A DNA stretch of 64,000 bases from Ptychodera flava (lineage: Eukaryota; Hemichordata; Enteropneusta; Ptychoderidae): contig NC_091931.1 of assembly GCF_041260155.1 (NCBI RefSeq), forward strand, positions 17,621,166-17,685,165, in the 5' to 3' direction. Positions 12,133 to 25,370 of this stretch are shown piece by piece. Positions within the stretch are counted from its first letter, which is position 1, and the number at the start of each line of letters is the position of its first letter. The notes under the pieces are model-generated. The model saw only the letters and a program-made list of their open reading frames with translations, searched no databases and was not told the origin of the DNA. A program made the position numbers and the translations under genes.

Positions 12133-12610
12133 TTATGCTATTCGAAAAAAAAAACCGCGTTAACTTCGTGCTCATGGTAATCTTCAGTGTGGAAAGTATT
12201 CTTGTTCTCCGGCGAGTATTTTTGCTAGGCTCTGTACACTGTTGTCCAACTACAATTCAATAATTGGACAAAATTGCAAGAAAATAACGTCTCCCTGATG
12301 ACGCTCAAAAGTTGCCTTTGAATACTTTCATCATATAATTCCGTATAATTGTCTTCTGACATGATGGGCCAGTAAATGTAAGGACCGTTGCCAGAAACAA
12401 GATCAGAACACAGCCCCTCATCCCGTGTCAGTGGAGGGAATGTGGTCAGAACGAGGTGTGAAGTGTTGACATTCATCGCATGATGTACGTCTTCGTTTTC
12501 GAACACATGACAGGCAGAACAGGGATTTATCAGACAGAGCTCGAGCTTGAGGCCAGGAACCCATGTACGTGAAGATTTTCGAGTGAATAATGTAAGAAAG
12601 ACACACTTAC

Positions 12611-12724
12611 GACAATCTGCCTCATCGGAATCAGTGTTGCAGTCTTGCCAGCCGTCACATACCCAGTCTAAAGGGATACATTGGCCATCAGAGCAGCGGA
12701 ATTCGTCGGCCGTACACTCCGTAA
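12611..12724 (-). CDS. Exon 21: LDLa module 13
   Basis: LDLa pattern [37 protein letters not shown]. The Ca-site loop is DCNTDSDE instead of DCGDxSDE. Acceptor ttcgcag, donor TGTC|GTAAGT, phase 1-1. Confidence 0.86.
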
Positions 12725-14100
12725 CTGCGAAAGATAACAGGATACATTTTTGTCGTTATTTCCACGTTCGTCACACAGCCATTGGACAAGTAGTAGCTCA
12801 ATGACTGAGAGAGTTGTCAACATTCCTGATTCAAAACAGGAAAACGAGGCTTCTTGGTGCTATCCGCCATTCTCAAGTGTGCGCAAAGCTTATTTTGACG
12901 AATGGCCTGAAGAAAAATATCGCTTCAGCGATGATCCTCCCCATTCTTATGCCGAGTAACGCGGGATGTTTTCGTTCAAAATCCCTGTAAAACCTTGTAA
13001 CCGGTTTTAAAAACAGCGACGGTTCGTGGTTCGATTCATACCATAAAAAATGCGAAAGGTTATATAATGCTATTTATCAATATGAATTTTCACTTGCACT
13101 GTATCTTTTATATCTTATTTCATCTCCCAAAACTTACCCACATTTTAAAGAATTGATTTATACTTGAAAAGCTCCCTGCCATCAATAGTCTTTTTGGCCA
13201 AAGCTCGTGTTATTTTCCTTTGTTGATATAGATAAGATAGATCACTAGTGTTGGTTAAGAGTTGCAACATGACTGTCCCTTTCTAGAGAATGTCAAGCCA
13301 ACAAATTAATGTGAATTCTTAGCGAACCATAGTACATATTACCATGCATACCAGACAAGACTCGTTTTCCAGTTTTTAAACTTCGGGTCTAGCGAGGGAT
13401 GGGGATGGGGCGTATTTGACCATCATGCATAACTAACAGAACGCAACCTTATACTTCAAGAGCGCATCCATATTGAGGACTTGCCTACATGGAGTTCATG
13501 GGGTTATTCAATGAAAACCACTGATAAATCCTACTGCAAGCGGTTTAAAGTGAGTGCACGTGGATACGTTGTTAGACCATGCAGAAAAAGCCACCGCAAT
13601 CTAACTGTAAGAAAGTGCGTCCTTCTAGATACAGATACCCTACATGCGCCGATTTTATGCAAATAAACCTTCAAACGTGCAAAACATGCAAGAAAACGAG
13701 GAGATTGCATCCATGATCTTCAAATGATATTGCTTTTAGACGATCTTATGGACAGTAGAAGGAAATGCGCTTTAAGATCGCGCGGTAATGAACTATGCTA
13801 GATGCCATGTGAAGTAGTCTTTATTCATTGACTTGAATCAAGTCTGATAGAATCAAACATACCGAAGCAAGACTCCAGTGTCTGTGAATGACGTCAGTGC
13901 ATTGACAAAATCATGTCGCATGGATAAAAACTTAAGTATATAGAAATTTGCCCTCGTTTCAAAGATTTCAATCGACAATAAACACGGGGAGCTGTACACC
14001 GTTCAGACGCAACAAATAGTTGCGTGTATTTTTCTGATCTACAGATTTTTTTTGGATCGAACAATTTCGGCGACGTGTTTGGAAATGCTGTGAATGATAC

Positions 14101-14295
14101 CTGTACAAGCAGGAATGCCCGTTGTGTCTTGTGGGCACGGAATGCACGCTATCATGCCCATGTCTGGTGCATACAGACCAAAGGGACACTTCATACACTC
14201 TGTCAAGCCATCATACGGACCGTACGTCCCTTCGGGGCAAAGTATGCACGGATCATGTCGTGTTGGAGAGAACGTACCAGCTGGACATAGGGGTG
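14101..14295 (-). CDS. Exon 20: ephrin-receptor-like Cys-rich module 2
   Basis: Pattern APLCPAGTFSPTRHDPCILC, then GLTECMKCPFGLYAPDMGM, then CIPCPQDTTGIPAC: about one and a half GCC2/GCC3 repeats. Acceptor tttgtcag, donor ACAG|GTATCA, phase 1-1. Confidence 0.82.
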
Positions 14296-14655
14296 CTGAC
14301 AAAGGACACGACCGAACAGACAAACAAACACAACACCAGGAGGGATGGTACAAGAGGACAGAGAGATGACATTACTTGTTAGTTGGTTAATTAGTTCAAT
14401 ATTAGCTTTGCAAAACACATAATCCATAGTTTGTTCAAGGTTGTGCTGCGACAACATTAATAAAATCATGTTATTCCTAAACAACATATAGGTTGCAATG
14501 TTTTTAGCTTGTTCCTTTAACATTAAAATGTATCTATCAACATAATGCTTCAATTGCAAAGCGATTACGGCAATCGAACGTCCTTGACCTTTTATTCCAT
14601 TAAAAAGCAAAAATCTTTAACGTGTACATATACGATATTGTGCGGCATTTCTTAC

Positions 14656-14754
14656 CTGGGGGTTCCGTCCCGGGCCCTGCACAGTCGCCTTGGCAATCAC
14701 ATGGTGCCTGGTTACACGATGCAGTGGGCGAACAAGATTCACAGCTTGGAAGCA
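14656..14754 (-). CDS. Exon 19: short 8-Cys module
   Basis: A 33-residue exon with eight Cys: it begins LPSCESCSPTASC, continues NQAPCDCQGDC and ends in a Gly/Pro-rich AGPGTEPP. No known domain is recognised. It is well conserved in the duplicate at 55373-55471 (two Arg/Glu-type changes and a Pro loss, all Cys kept), which supports it being coding. Acceptor tttcag, donor CCAG|GTAAGA, phase 1-1. Confidence 0.75.
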
Positions 14755-14865
14755 CTGAAAAAGTCGATTTGTTCAATTACTGCTAAGCACATTAAATCAT
14801 AATTTTTGTTCACGAAATTACAATATTATATACAATATTTTTGTTCGGTTTCCTTTGCTGGGGTC

Positions 14866-15160
14866 TAAAAGGTAGAATGCGCCTCGGGGGACAGATATTC
14901 GGACGCTCAAACTTTTACAACATTCTTTTGGCTAACCACTTGTGGCGGTTCATTTGGAGCTTATCGAGTTAAAAAAAGTGTTGTGAAAATCGGGAATTTT
15001 ATTTTCTACCTTGGGGATAACACAGGGATTGCGGCCATTTTGAATTTCAAATATCGGTATATTGGTAATTGTTTCTGCTTGTTTAAGAGACGAAAGTTTG
15101 CATGATGAAAGTTTGAGAAAAAGTTTTAGTCTTTCATTTTCGAGGCGCGAACTGCCATAA
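14866..15160. mobile_element. MITE family 1, copy a (GGTAG...CGAGGCGC ends)
   Basis: Left end AAGGTAGAATGCGCCTCGG and right end CGAGGCGCGAACTGCC are inverted. The inside holds GCGGCCATTTTGAATTTC. Related copies are at 34129-34462, 37337-37685, 55598-55918 and a worn one near 42510-42790. Confidence 0.65.
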
Positions 15161-15496
15161 CCAGCAGGTTATGTTTTTTCAGATACAAACTGATGTCAAA
15201 AAAATACAAGCTAAAATCAATAAGTGTTTATGTTTTTATCAAACGATCGGCCCAAAGGTAAGAGTTCCGACCTTGCTTTGAAACAACAAAATATATGGAA
15301 AGTAAAATTACTCGATAAAACCTGCAGATAATTATGTGTAAATGATCCAGATCTTTGGAAGGAGGCTTCATTTTGCGCCAGGTCGCGTGTCTGCCACATT
15401 AGAAAATATGGAATTTAATTTGGACGTAAGGAGCGCTGCAGACTGGCACACGCACCCTGACGCCATTTGAGCAATATCATCTGCACTTTTACTCAC

Positions 15497-15616
15497 CAGT
15501 TTCGCAGTGATAGCCCGTCACACCAGGAGGACAGACACATGTCATTTCATTGTCGATGTCACTGAGTAAACATGATCCTCCATTTTGACATGTACTATCG
15601 TCAGCACACACAAACT
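15497..15616 (-). CDS. Exon 18: EGF-like module 3
   Basis: EGF pattern EFVCADDSTCQNGGSC...TCVCPPGVTGYHCET. Acceptor gtttag, donor ACTG|GTGAGT, phase 1-1. Its duplicate at 56265-56387 carries a stop codon. Confidence 0.86.
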
Positions 15617-16296
15617 CTAAACATATAAAATAAAATAAATTATCAGCGATCATTTCTCAATTTTTGCATCGGAATATGCAGGTCGTACGAGATGGACGGA
15701 CAATCTGCGTTAAAAACAAGTATTCATTCAGTATTTATTATTTAAAACACAATAGAGTCAATCCATAAATTTCCGTGTGAATATTTTGCGGTCCGATTTC
15801 ATGGTTGTCGACGTCGTCGTGAAAAATACTTCATGACGATGGTGTTTAATCTCTAGATGCTTCGTCAGGTGATAATTTAAAGACATTGTTACTAGCAGGG
15901 GAGATTTTGCATGCTATTGCGTTGCTCTGATGACTGTGAACAAATTAACATTTCGAGGAATGGAAGCTGTCCATTAGTGGCCTCCAGTAACAATTTTAAA
16001 GTTTCTCCTCTCATCCACATACCTCTTTTCACCACAAATTTCCTTTACCTTCTCTTAATCATGTGATTTTGCTCGAGGCTTCTGTTAAAGTTGCTTGCCT
16101 TACGAAAGAATTGAATTTCCCCTCCCGTCGACGCTAAAAAAAGTTGCCCGCTTGCCCATTCTATGCCCGTTGATACGGGAAAAATGAACAGAAACTGAAA
16201 GGTGACCGCATGCGACTTTTTTTTTTTTTTTTTTTTTTTGCAAAAAGCGTTTCTCGCTTCTTCATGATCATATACGTATGACTACTCTATACATAC

Positions 16297-16409
16297 CGGT
16301 TTCACACTGGTATCCAGTAAACGGATAGGGACAGGAACACCAAGATTCAAAACTTTCGCTGATACAACTACCTCCATTCAAACAGCCATCCACGTCGCAA
16401 TTTGGAATT
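16297..16409 (-). CDS. Exon 17: EGF-like module 2, one base short
   Basis: EGF pattern CDVDGCLNGGSC...WCSCPYPFTGYQCET, but the exon is 113 nt against 114 in the three duplicate copies. One A is missing near 16406, in the codons that read E-F-P-N-C elsewhere. As written this shifts the frame right after the acceptor. Splice sites are intact (donor ACCG|GTATGT). Confidence 0.82.
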
Positions 16410-16456
16410 CTGCAGAGTATTTAAAAGATTATAGCATACTCACATTTTACATATTA

Positions 16457-16556
16457 CACTACACTACACTACACTTCACTACACTACACTACACTACACT
16501 ACACACTACACTACACTACACTACACTACACTACACTACACTACACTACACTACAC
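16457..16556. repeat. (ACACT)n pentanucleotide satellite
   Basis: About 20 units in the intron 5' (minus-strand sense) of EGF exon 17. The same satellite is much larger in the 57-60 kb duplicate, always next to the same EGF exon. Confidence 0.95.
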
Positions 16557-16615
16557 CATATTGCATCGCACAACCTTCTATACAATACAACACAACAACA
16601 ACACAGCAAAGCACA

Positions 16616-16733
16616 ATACAATAAATTACAATACAATACAATACAATACAATACAATACAATGCAATGCAATGCAATGCAATGCAATGCAATGCAATGCA
16701 ATGCAATGCAATGCAATAGAATACAATACAATA
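16616..16733. repeat. (AATAC)n / (AATGC)n satellite
   Basis: Two homogeneous blocks of AATAC and AATGC units. An equivalent array with the same flank is at 63084-63180. Confidence 0.95.
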
Positions 16734-16976
16734 CACGGAGTTCTCCACAGCTTGAAAAAACAGTGGGCGATCAATTTACATTATAATATATAATTTACAT
16801 AATATTTTGTTGTGAAAAAAAAACAAGTACATTCTTTTGTCAAGTCATTAACATATGAATAGATTGTTACCGAAAAAGGGGGGTGGCCAACCTCTACAAA
16901 ATCCCCCCGTGGAGAACTCTGATAGAATTCAATACAACAAGCTTAATAACTTAATCGTTACAACCACAACGCTTAC

Positions 16977-17105
16977 CTGTTTCGCAGAATCTTCCAGTGT
17001 ACTCAGCGGGACAAGAACAATCGAACTCCGATCCATATCCCGACCAGCCGCAAATGCCTCCGTTCAAACATCCATACCCGCATGCCGGGGGAGGCGGTTC
17101 CGTCA
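16977..17105 (-). CDS. Exon 16: EGF-like module 1
   Basis: Pro-rich lead VTEPPPPAC then the EGF pattern GYGCLNGGIC...DCSCPAEYTGRFCET. Acceptor gccccag, donor CAG|GTAAGC, phase 1-1. This exon is absent from the partial duplicate at 55-63 kb, which stops just short of it. Confidence 0.85.
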
Positions 17106-17755
17106 CTGGGGCAAAAAGAAAAATGATGTACAACATGGGAAAATTAATGCCGGGGAGTGCACACTCAGAGTGAATAAATTGAAACATGCAACGAAGCAAA
17201 TTACTGCAGGGAATGCGTTATCTGGAAAATAAGAAAACAGATGATCTACGGAACTATTGACGTCAAAAGACCCAGAACCAAATCCGTCAAAAATATTGGC
17301 TGAAAGGAGGAAAGGACCACCCGGCAATCGCTTTTCCATGGAATGAGCCCTACATTAACAAGAGAACGCCCCGAATGTGTTAACATAAAGAATTCCCCAG
17401 AAAAATTCAGTGTCGACATTTCGGGAACTGTTTTGGTTTAATTATGTGTCCAATCGGTGCAATACGCATCTTGAAAAAAGAGAACTTTTCAACTTTTAAA
17501 TCTTCTAAATCTTTGCTCGTGGAAACGTTGCAATATCCACTTCAAAATTCAAGAATAAAACGCAAGATTCACGATGCAAAGTTTTCGATTTAGGAAGCAA
17601 ATTATGTCGCCGAGTTGAAATTAAAATGGTCACGCGTACGTTTTTCGAAAATTGAAGTTTTCGATTTTATCGAAAAGGATAAAGAAAAGTTTATTTTCTT
17701 GACATGATTCAAAGTGAGCCTTTATAGGTTTCAGACAATAAAAGAGTTATAAGCG

Positions 17756-18291
17756 TTAAAAGGTCAGTATCTGTAACTTTTGATGATTTTTTCACTATTT
17801 CTGTTATTAATGTAGTTTCTTGTTCTACTCTCCAAAGCATGATGAGAATCGACTAATGGTTCTACTCCGGAATAAAAAGGACGTGATGCGTTCTACAGAC
17901 TCAGTACGCCCAAGAGATCACGTGATCGCGGTACAAACAAACCCACATGTGCACTGACGCGTGTAGAAATACACGTTCGCCTATTCGCCTTTACACACGT
18001 GGGTTTGTTTTTACCGTGGTCCATTCGAATTCCGGGTTTGACCTATTATCTTGTCAACACAGCGTCTATACGTGTAATGTGCACTGTGTTTATGTTTGAA
18101 TTCTAGTTCGGACCAGAATGCAGTTGTCAACAATAGCGATGCAGTTTACACATGTTACAGGCTGAGTTTTCAAGCTGAATACTTTGTATCTCAACATGCT
18201 TTGTGGAGTAGAACAAGAAACTGTAAGTTGACATTACGATTACAAAAAAAGTGCAAAAAATCATCAAAAGTTACGGCTACTGGCCCTTTAA
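17756..18291. mobile_element. Long-TIR TTAA element (536 bp)
   Basis: Roughly 95-bp inverted ends: left begins TTAAAAGGTCAGTATCTGTA, right ends CTACTGGCCCTTTAA, sharing ACTTTTGATGATTTTTT and GTTTCTTGTTCTACTC. A second inverted pair lies inside (CAAACAAACCCACATGTG, 17934 on, against CACGTGGGTTTGTTTTTACC at about 17997-18016), so the whole can fold into a nested hairpin. Confidence 0.65.
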
Positions 18292-18421
18292 AAGCGCCCG
18301 AAAAAAGTTGTATCCGAAACGCAATTATACACCCAGGCCGTGACCCAGCTGTGACGTAATGTACAGAAGAAGCAGAACGATAGGGCTTTGATTGGGATCT
18401 TGATGTCGTTGTGTGCTATAC

Positions 18422-18625
18422 CTGATACAGGAATAACGCTGCTTGCAACCACGGGATTTGATGTTGGGGCGAATTCGCTGGTCTCGGAACACTGTGGTAT
18501 GTCATTGGCCCCTGGAGGGCAGGCAACGCACAGAGTGCTGCCAACTTCGGGTGTGTACGTATTCTCTGGACACGGCTGGCAGGGCTCGCTACCGTCGGAC
18601 GACCATGTACCCTCCGGACACATTA
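18422..18625 (-). CDS. Exon 15: ephrin-receptor-like (GCC2/GCC3-type) Cys-rich module plus linker
   Basis: The Cys spacing CPEGTWSSDGSEPCQPCPEN then TLCVACPPG fits the ephrin-receptor-like/GCC2-GCC3 family. A Ser/Thr/Val-rich linker of about 25 residues follows (SNPVVASSVIPVS). Acceptor atgtacag, donor TCAG|GTATAG, phase 1-1. Confidence 0.8.
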
Positions 18626-19909
18626 CTGTACATAAGACGGACAATTAAGCGTTGATTGAATAGTGGTCACCTCTTGACCAACAATTAGATCGTCTGGACT
18701 TGACGTGGATGCGATTCTGAACATCGTTTCCAGACGTCTGCTGCCTGCGGGAAGCTCAATTTATGCTCATGCAACAAGCGGGCTGAACGCTCCCATCTAG
18801 GAATCCAGGGACCATGCAAGAGTTCCAAAAGTTGTGAGATTCAGTGGAAGAATAAGAAGAAGGACCTTATCCGCATCAGAAGCAAAATTTACTTCAAGAG
18901 TTGAGCCCGGGATTTCAAGGACTGTGCCAATAGTAGCCGGAAACCAAGTCTTTTTCAAGGAAATTAGCCCGAGCAGGACAATTGGTCGACTCCTTCGCTG
19001 TTAGCCCTTAGTACATTTTCATTGGTTTGTAGAGGTTGGTGAACGCACCAGGAGAGAAGTACGGGACAAAGATAAGAGAAGTCGGCGAGTCTATAAATGC
19101 CATGAAACCAAATTTAAACCAAACTATGGATAGGGACGCTTGTAGAAGAGGGGTACTTTAGTAAACATGTTCATGGAATACCTGGCAATCCAGGATGATC
19201 ACCGTCTGGGGTGTCTGGAAGAAATATTAAGGCACCCCTTGGTTAGTAACTATTATGTTCCTCTGGACCTTTGACCACAATTGGCCTGAAGGTGTTACTT
19301 ATATCAATGACACTATAGTAACCCCCTCGAATGAATTTGCAGTAATAGGCAATTTCCATGTTTGCCCTTACACGACCTTACATAGTTTTAATATTCTATA
19401 GCCCTAGCATTGAAAGTTGGAGTTTCTATCATGCGAAAAATGAAATTCTTTGCTTGAGAATTTAAAGCCAATTTGTGATTCAGAACATAATCCTATGTGA
19501 ACTCAGATTGCTTTTACACGCAGGGAGCAAATCACAATGACAGGCTTTAGCAAAAAAATTACTCTGATAGGGGTCTTGCAAGGATCTCTCAATTGTAAAA
19601 TTGCACAATGAAACGTAAATTTTCGATGCCATTTAACATTGCGATGCGCTGATTTGACTCGTGCATGGACGAAAACTCACAATAAAATAATTATTCAGTT
19701 CTTAGTAACATGTGGTGCTACCGTGACATCTAGTTAATAATACGGAAATACTTGTGAGTAAATGTTACGTAGAAATTATCTGTTGGTGAATTTTTAGAAT
19801 CGCGCCAAGCAGACCGATAAGTTCAATAAATCCTCTGGTTATGGTCGGTCTCCTATATTGCGAATTGCTGAGTGACGTCGGGCACCCTGTTTTTCTGAAT
19901 GAGGCTTAC

Positions 19910-20023
19910 CTGCTCCGCAGTGGGCTTCATCGGAATTGTCCCCACAGTCATCCCATCCGTCGCATTCCCAGTCACCTGTTATGCACATGCCATTGTCGCA
20001 GACAAAATCATCTGGATTGCAAC
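19910..20023 (-). CDS. Exon 14: LDLa module 12
   Basis: LDLa pattern [32 protein letters not shown] followed by GA. It is the last of the first LDLa run and splices to an ephrin-receptor-like exon. Acceptor cctcag, donor CAG|GTAAGC, phase 1-1. Confidence 0.87.
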
Positions 20024-20730
20024 CTGAGGAAAAGGAACGACGAACAACAGATCTGTTACATGGAGTTCATATGCAGGAGGGTGGTCGACAGGTGAAAGCG
20101 TTTACATGGTCCCGCAGACATGCAACCAATTGGCTAAATGCTTCAGTGTCACTGCACGTTGGCCTGTGATGTGCAGCGGCTCGGAAGGTTATATCTGACT
20201 GGTAGATTGCCGTTATTTACAGCAATTTAAAACTAGGGCTGTTGTGCAGCTGGCTGGCTGTTTGAAATGGTTCAATAATGACAATGATTTTCGGCTAACC
20301 AATTGGCTAAAATCTTCCGAGGCGCTGCAAATTGGCCTATATGATGGATTTTCGTTCAGTATGATCAGTGTTGCAGCCAGGACGCGCCCTTGCGACAATA
20401 TCCCCAAAACGGAACCCGTTGTCCCGCATTCTCGCGTACTGCGGGTCACCTCGGCGCACTCGACTGTGTTCAATGGGTGTAGTCTGTAAGTAATATTTGT
20501 TATTGACGATGGCCTTTGTTTTGCATGATTATTTTGAGGCTTATATTACGTTCTTTCGAAGCTGTGATTAAAGTAACTAAAATGCTGCACTTGGCTGTAG
20601 TCAGACTGAGCTCTGATCGGAGGCAGATACGGTATACTGTCACAATTGCTTGAAATTAAAGCGTAACGACGCAGTTCCGGTAGCTTGAATTTTGTTTAGT
20701 GAAACTAATTTATAACAAATAATAGACCTC

Positions 20731-20803
<73 letters not shown>
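20731..20803. repeat. (TA)n microsatellite
   Basis: Pure TA dinucleotides in an intron; the Tyr-Ile frame over it is an artefact. Confidence 0.97.
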
Positions 20804-20804
<1 letters not shown>

Positions 20805-21233
20805 TCTTTCATTGTTGTTTTTGCAAAACCTTTATTGTACTTTACGATCAAGATCCCAACTGGGATACGATTTCAATAAAGGCTTACTTTACTTTACTTT
20901 TACAAAATTTGATTGACAGTCTACACATGTTGTCCCAAAAGTGTGCAAAATGTCCTCAAAAATAAACGGTAGTGCCGGGGACACATTGGCTCCTGGTTTA
21001 AAATTACTGGCTGCAACACTGCAGAATGGATTCGGTAAATGTCTTGTCATGCCTAGTTTCATCTCTACGAGACTGGGTCTACATTAGTGGACAAGAGTTT
21101 TCAGGGTGAGATGGGTTCCAAGATCTCAACGTCATCTAGTAATTTCATAGCCATTTAATGTACGCATGCGTGAATGTATCTAAACCAATGCAATTCACCG
21201 ATGATGGCATGCACGTTGCAGTAAATAATTTAC

Positions 21234-21341
21234 CGCAGTCTTGTTCATCTGAGCTATCGCCGCAGTCGTCCCATGAATCGCACTGCCAGTTGAGCGGAAT
21301 GCAGTGCCCGGTGCCGCACTGAAACTCGTTCCATTCACACA
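21234..21341 (-). CDS. Exon 13: LDLa module 11
   Basis: LDLa pattern [32 protein letters not shown]. Acceptor ctgcag, donor GCG|GTAAAT, phase 1-1. Confidence 0.88.
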
Positions 21342-22637
21342 CTGCAGTGAACGAAATACAGGAAAAAGCCATTTTGGACAGCAGATCAGGTCACACGATC
21401 TGTACAAAACCCTAACTCTCCCCATGCCTTCGTGCAGAATGTAGACGATCAGACCGAACAAAAAGTTTTTAACTAATCGAGTGTGATGGCGAAGGTCACG
21501 TGGGAAATCACTCTCATATATCGATGGAACCCTATCATTGCGACATGATTTGGTATCACATGCAGGTACCTTGCGTTTCCTATGACATTCGACTAAAAGA
21601 AAGCGCACCACTTTAAAAAACAGAAGGAAAGGACAGCCCTCCAAAATTCAAAGTAGCATAATATCGTTACAATCAGTGCCATATCAGACAGCAATCAGCA
21701 AGTGTTTCAAAAACATTTGTAACTCCAAAGTCAAGTCCAGACATGTAATGTAATCACAACCCTTGTTGCAGTGAAATTTCCAGCCTGATTTTGATGGTAT
21801 TTCCATGTGGCTTTGCTAAATTTCGTGGTCAAATACAAATTCCCATCTCCATGAATAAATTTAATCGGTTATACGTTACTTGTTACTCGGCGGCCACGAG
21901 TTTTGGCACGTGCACCAACAGTTAGGCAGAAAGGAAAGAAATGTGGTAGGTTAGTACGGTCATGGAGTAAAGATACGACTATTTGATAGAAGACTTGGCT
22001 CACTTTTCCTAAATTACTCATAAAAGCAAAGAGTTAGTAATATTAGCAGAGTAATTTCTTTCACGTGGCGTGTAGCATAACCACCATTTTACCAATAACA
22101 GATATATGACGTACTCTGAAGTGTAGGAGGTCACCGAGCCCTAAAGGCTTATGGGTCACTTCAAGCAGCAGTGTACGGGGCATGCGTAAACACAACTGTT
22201 TTCATTACATCGATAAGTGCTTGCAAGGTGTTGGGCATAATGATTTGCAAGAGACGCATACGTCTACCAGAAATCGGACTTGCAAAATGCACTTATTTAT
22301 CTTCACGAGAAAAGCTTGTGGAGTCAACATTTTTTGTTCTTTTACCAAAATTACAAGCTGAATGAAAGACGAATTTCTAGCAGCGGAAGCTTTGGGAAAA
22401 TGGTTCAATAAAACAACAGCACTTTAAGTTTTCACGGACAGCATATACTCCTCAGCTGATTCAATATTATCGAACGAGACCATGGTGTATCAGATCTTAC
22501 AACACATAAAATAATAGTCCCTCCACACAGATGAGGAGGGACTGTCATGAAATCCCTGCATCTCTCAAATTCCAATCGAAATGACTGGTGGGATTATAAG
22601 ATTCTATATTCCAGAATAAACAGTCGAGTTTACCTAC

Positions 22638-22748
22638 CACTACAATGTTCTTCATCGGAGTTGTCATGGCAATCATCAAACTGGTCACATTCCCATGTAC
22701 CAGGAATACACATTCCACTTGCACACTGGTACTCATCATCTCCACAAC
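22638..22748 (-). CDS. Exon 12: LDLa module 10
   Basis: LDLa pattern [32 protein letters not shown]. His replaces the usual Gly before the D-x-S-D-E motif. Acceptor gtcag, donor GTG|GTAGGT, phase 1-1. Confidence 0.87.
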
Positions 22749-22876
22749 CTGACAAAGTCAATGATATGTCAAAGGTCAACTAGTCAGGCACGTGATTACT
22801 TCGACCGTATAAGATAACTCAAACAAATAGGAGTGCACTCACACATTGAGGCACATGCATTCACACATATAGGAAT

Positions 22877-23031
22877 GCAATGTATGTATGTAGTATGTAT
22901 GTATGTATGTATGTATGTATGTATGTATGTATGTATGTATATGTATGTATGTATGTATGTATGTACGTACGTACGTACGTACGTATGTATGTATGTATGT
23001 ATGTATTTATGTACGTATGTATGTATGTATG
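22877..23031. repeat. (GTAT)n microsatellite with GTAC variants
   Basis: GTAT units containing a central block of GTAC units (22963-22983), in the intron next to LDLa exon 11. Confidence 0.95.
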
Positions 23032-23099
23032 TTGGCAATAACGGACAAGATATATATCAACTTCTTCAAGAGGTTTTAACTGTATTGTTTGAGGTTTAC

Positions 23100-23207
23100 C
23101 ACAATCCTGCTCATCGGAACCGTCGGCACAGTCATCCATTTCATCGCATTGCCAGTGACCAGGAATACAACCACCTGAAGCACACGTAAATTCATCTTCG
23201 CCGCATC
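23100..23207 (-). CDS. Exon 11: LDLa module 9
   Basis: LDLa pattern [31 protein letters not shown]. Acceptor cgtttag, donor GTG|GTAAAC, phase 1-1. A TATG microsatellite lies just downstream in the intron. Confidence 0.88.
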
Positions 23208-24106
23208 CTAAACGGTGAAAAAATGCATTAAAGCTAAGCGTTATACTTATTTGGTGTGCATAAAATGAATACAAGTATGAAATTCATTCATATAGTGTAT
23301 TCTATATGCACAGTTGTATAAGCAGTTTTTATTATAGTGACTAGTGAAAAAGACGCCAAGCCACAACAGGCTTATTAGTCACTTCAAACTAAATTGCATA
23401 CTTTTCAGGACATGTACATGTTCGGTATCAGTGCAATTACCCATGTACATCATTTACCACGTTGACATCTTCCACTGTTCAGTTGGAAATGGGGGTTCTC
23501 GGCCGCATGATATGACGCCTATACCAGAAAGTTCTGACTTGATCCTGAATAAACTTAAAAAAGCGCTTCCACGTGTTTTCGTGAGTTTGGTCTTTCACTT
23601 GGCCATGCACTGCGCTGCCCAATGCGTACTTCTACAATTCACGCGCGGACTTTGCGACCACCCCTTCTAACTTTGCCGAGGGTTTGTGCTCGACCTGATA
23701 TATCTCGCGGAGTAACGGTTTGTACAGCAGTCAACGTCATGAATGGTATCCATGGTCTTTGCATTGCAAAACGCCTGTAATTTACCACATCGGATAAATT
23801 CGTCTCGGCCTAAATTGACCTGATCATAATATCACTTTGCTGCAAGTGTACACCGGGGAGACGTACAATACATGTATCGAAGGCTACGTTTAGGGTATCA
23901 GTTGAGCGCATTCAAATAGAAGGGCCAATAATACATTGATTTGCTGATCAGATAAGATGTGATAGATATGCTATACACTTGCAGCGCATAAAACTTTATA
24001 TCGTAAGTTTGCGGAAGAACAGGATCAGGTCGCAGCTAGACTTAGACACTGATCGGACTTTCAGAGTGCAATGACTGGATTCCGGGACGAAAATTTAAAT
24101 CCTTAC

Positions 24107-24213
24107 CACAATTCCATTCGTCGGAGTAGTCACCACAATCATCCATTTGGTCACACCCCAGCTGCCGGGAATGCAGCCGCCCGAGTTGCACGTGAATTCA
24201 TCGACAGCGCAAC
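24107..24213 (-). CDS. Exon 10: LDLa module 8, one base short
   Basis: The exon is 107 nt where its neighbours have 108. It reads GCAVDEFTC and CIPGSWG correctly, then shifts. A base is missing in the W-x-C codons near 24156-24160, after which the proper frame gives CDQMDDC and GDYSDEWNC in another phase. Splice signals are intact (donor GTG|GTAAGG). An assembly indel or a recent mutation both fit. Confidence 0.8.
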
Positions 24214-24601
24214 CTTTGGGTGGAAAGAAAACTACTTTTGAGAAAAAAAGGTCGGAGGCAAAGATCAAGCGACAATTGAGGTAACGTTCTTGTCGGTCGC
24301 AAAGAGTAAATATTCTGCGCCCTCAACGTCCGACCACCTGTTGGAAGCTGCTTTTAGAAATGATGATGAACATGTAGATTTGAATTGTTTTTGCAATCTT
24401 TGCCAGTTTGTAACCTTCGCCTGATGTAATGGCCAAACCACACGTTTTTTCTCTCAATCTTTCGCAGGCGTCCAAATTCTTTTTTTGGTTTCAAGGAATC
24501 CTTTCCTTGTCTTAACTTCAGCTCTTGTGTTCACACATCGGAATTTATGTTTAGCAGTTTCGTGTCAATTATATTGCTAATGTTCATATTTTACAATTTT
24601 A

Positions 24602-25360
<759 letters not shown>

Positions 25361-25370
25361 GCATCTATGT

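Noticed and set aside
13015..13045. GGTTCGATTC, a possible tRNA B box
   Set aside because: No matching A box or cloverleaf arms nearby.
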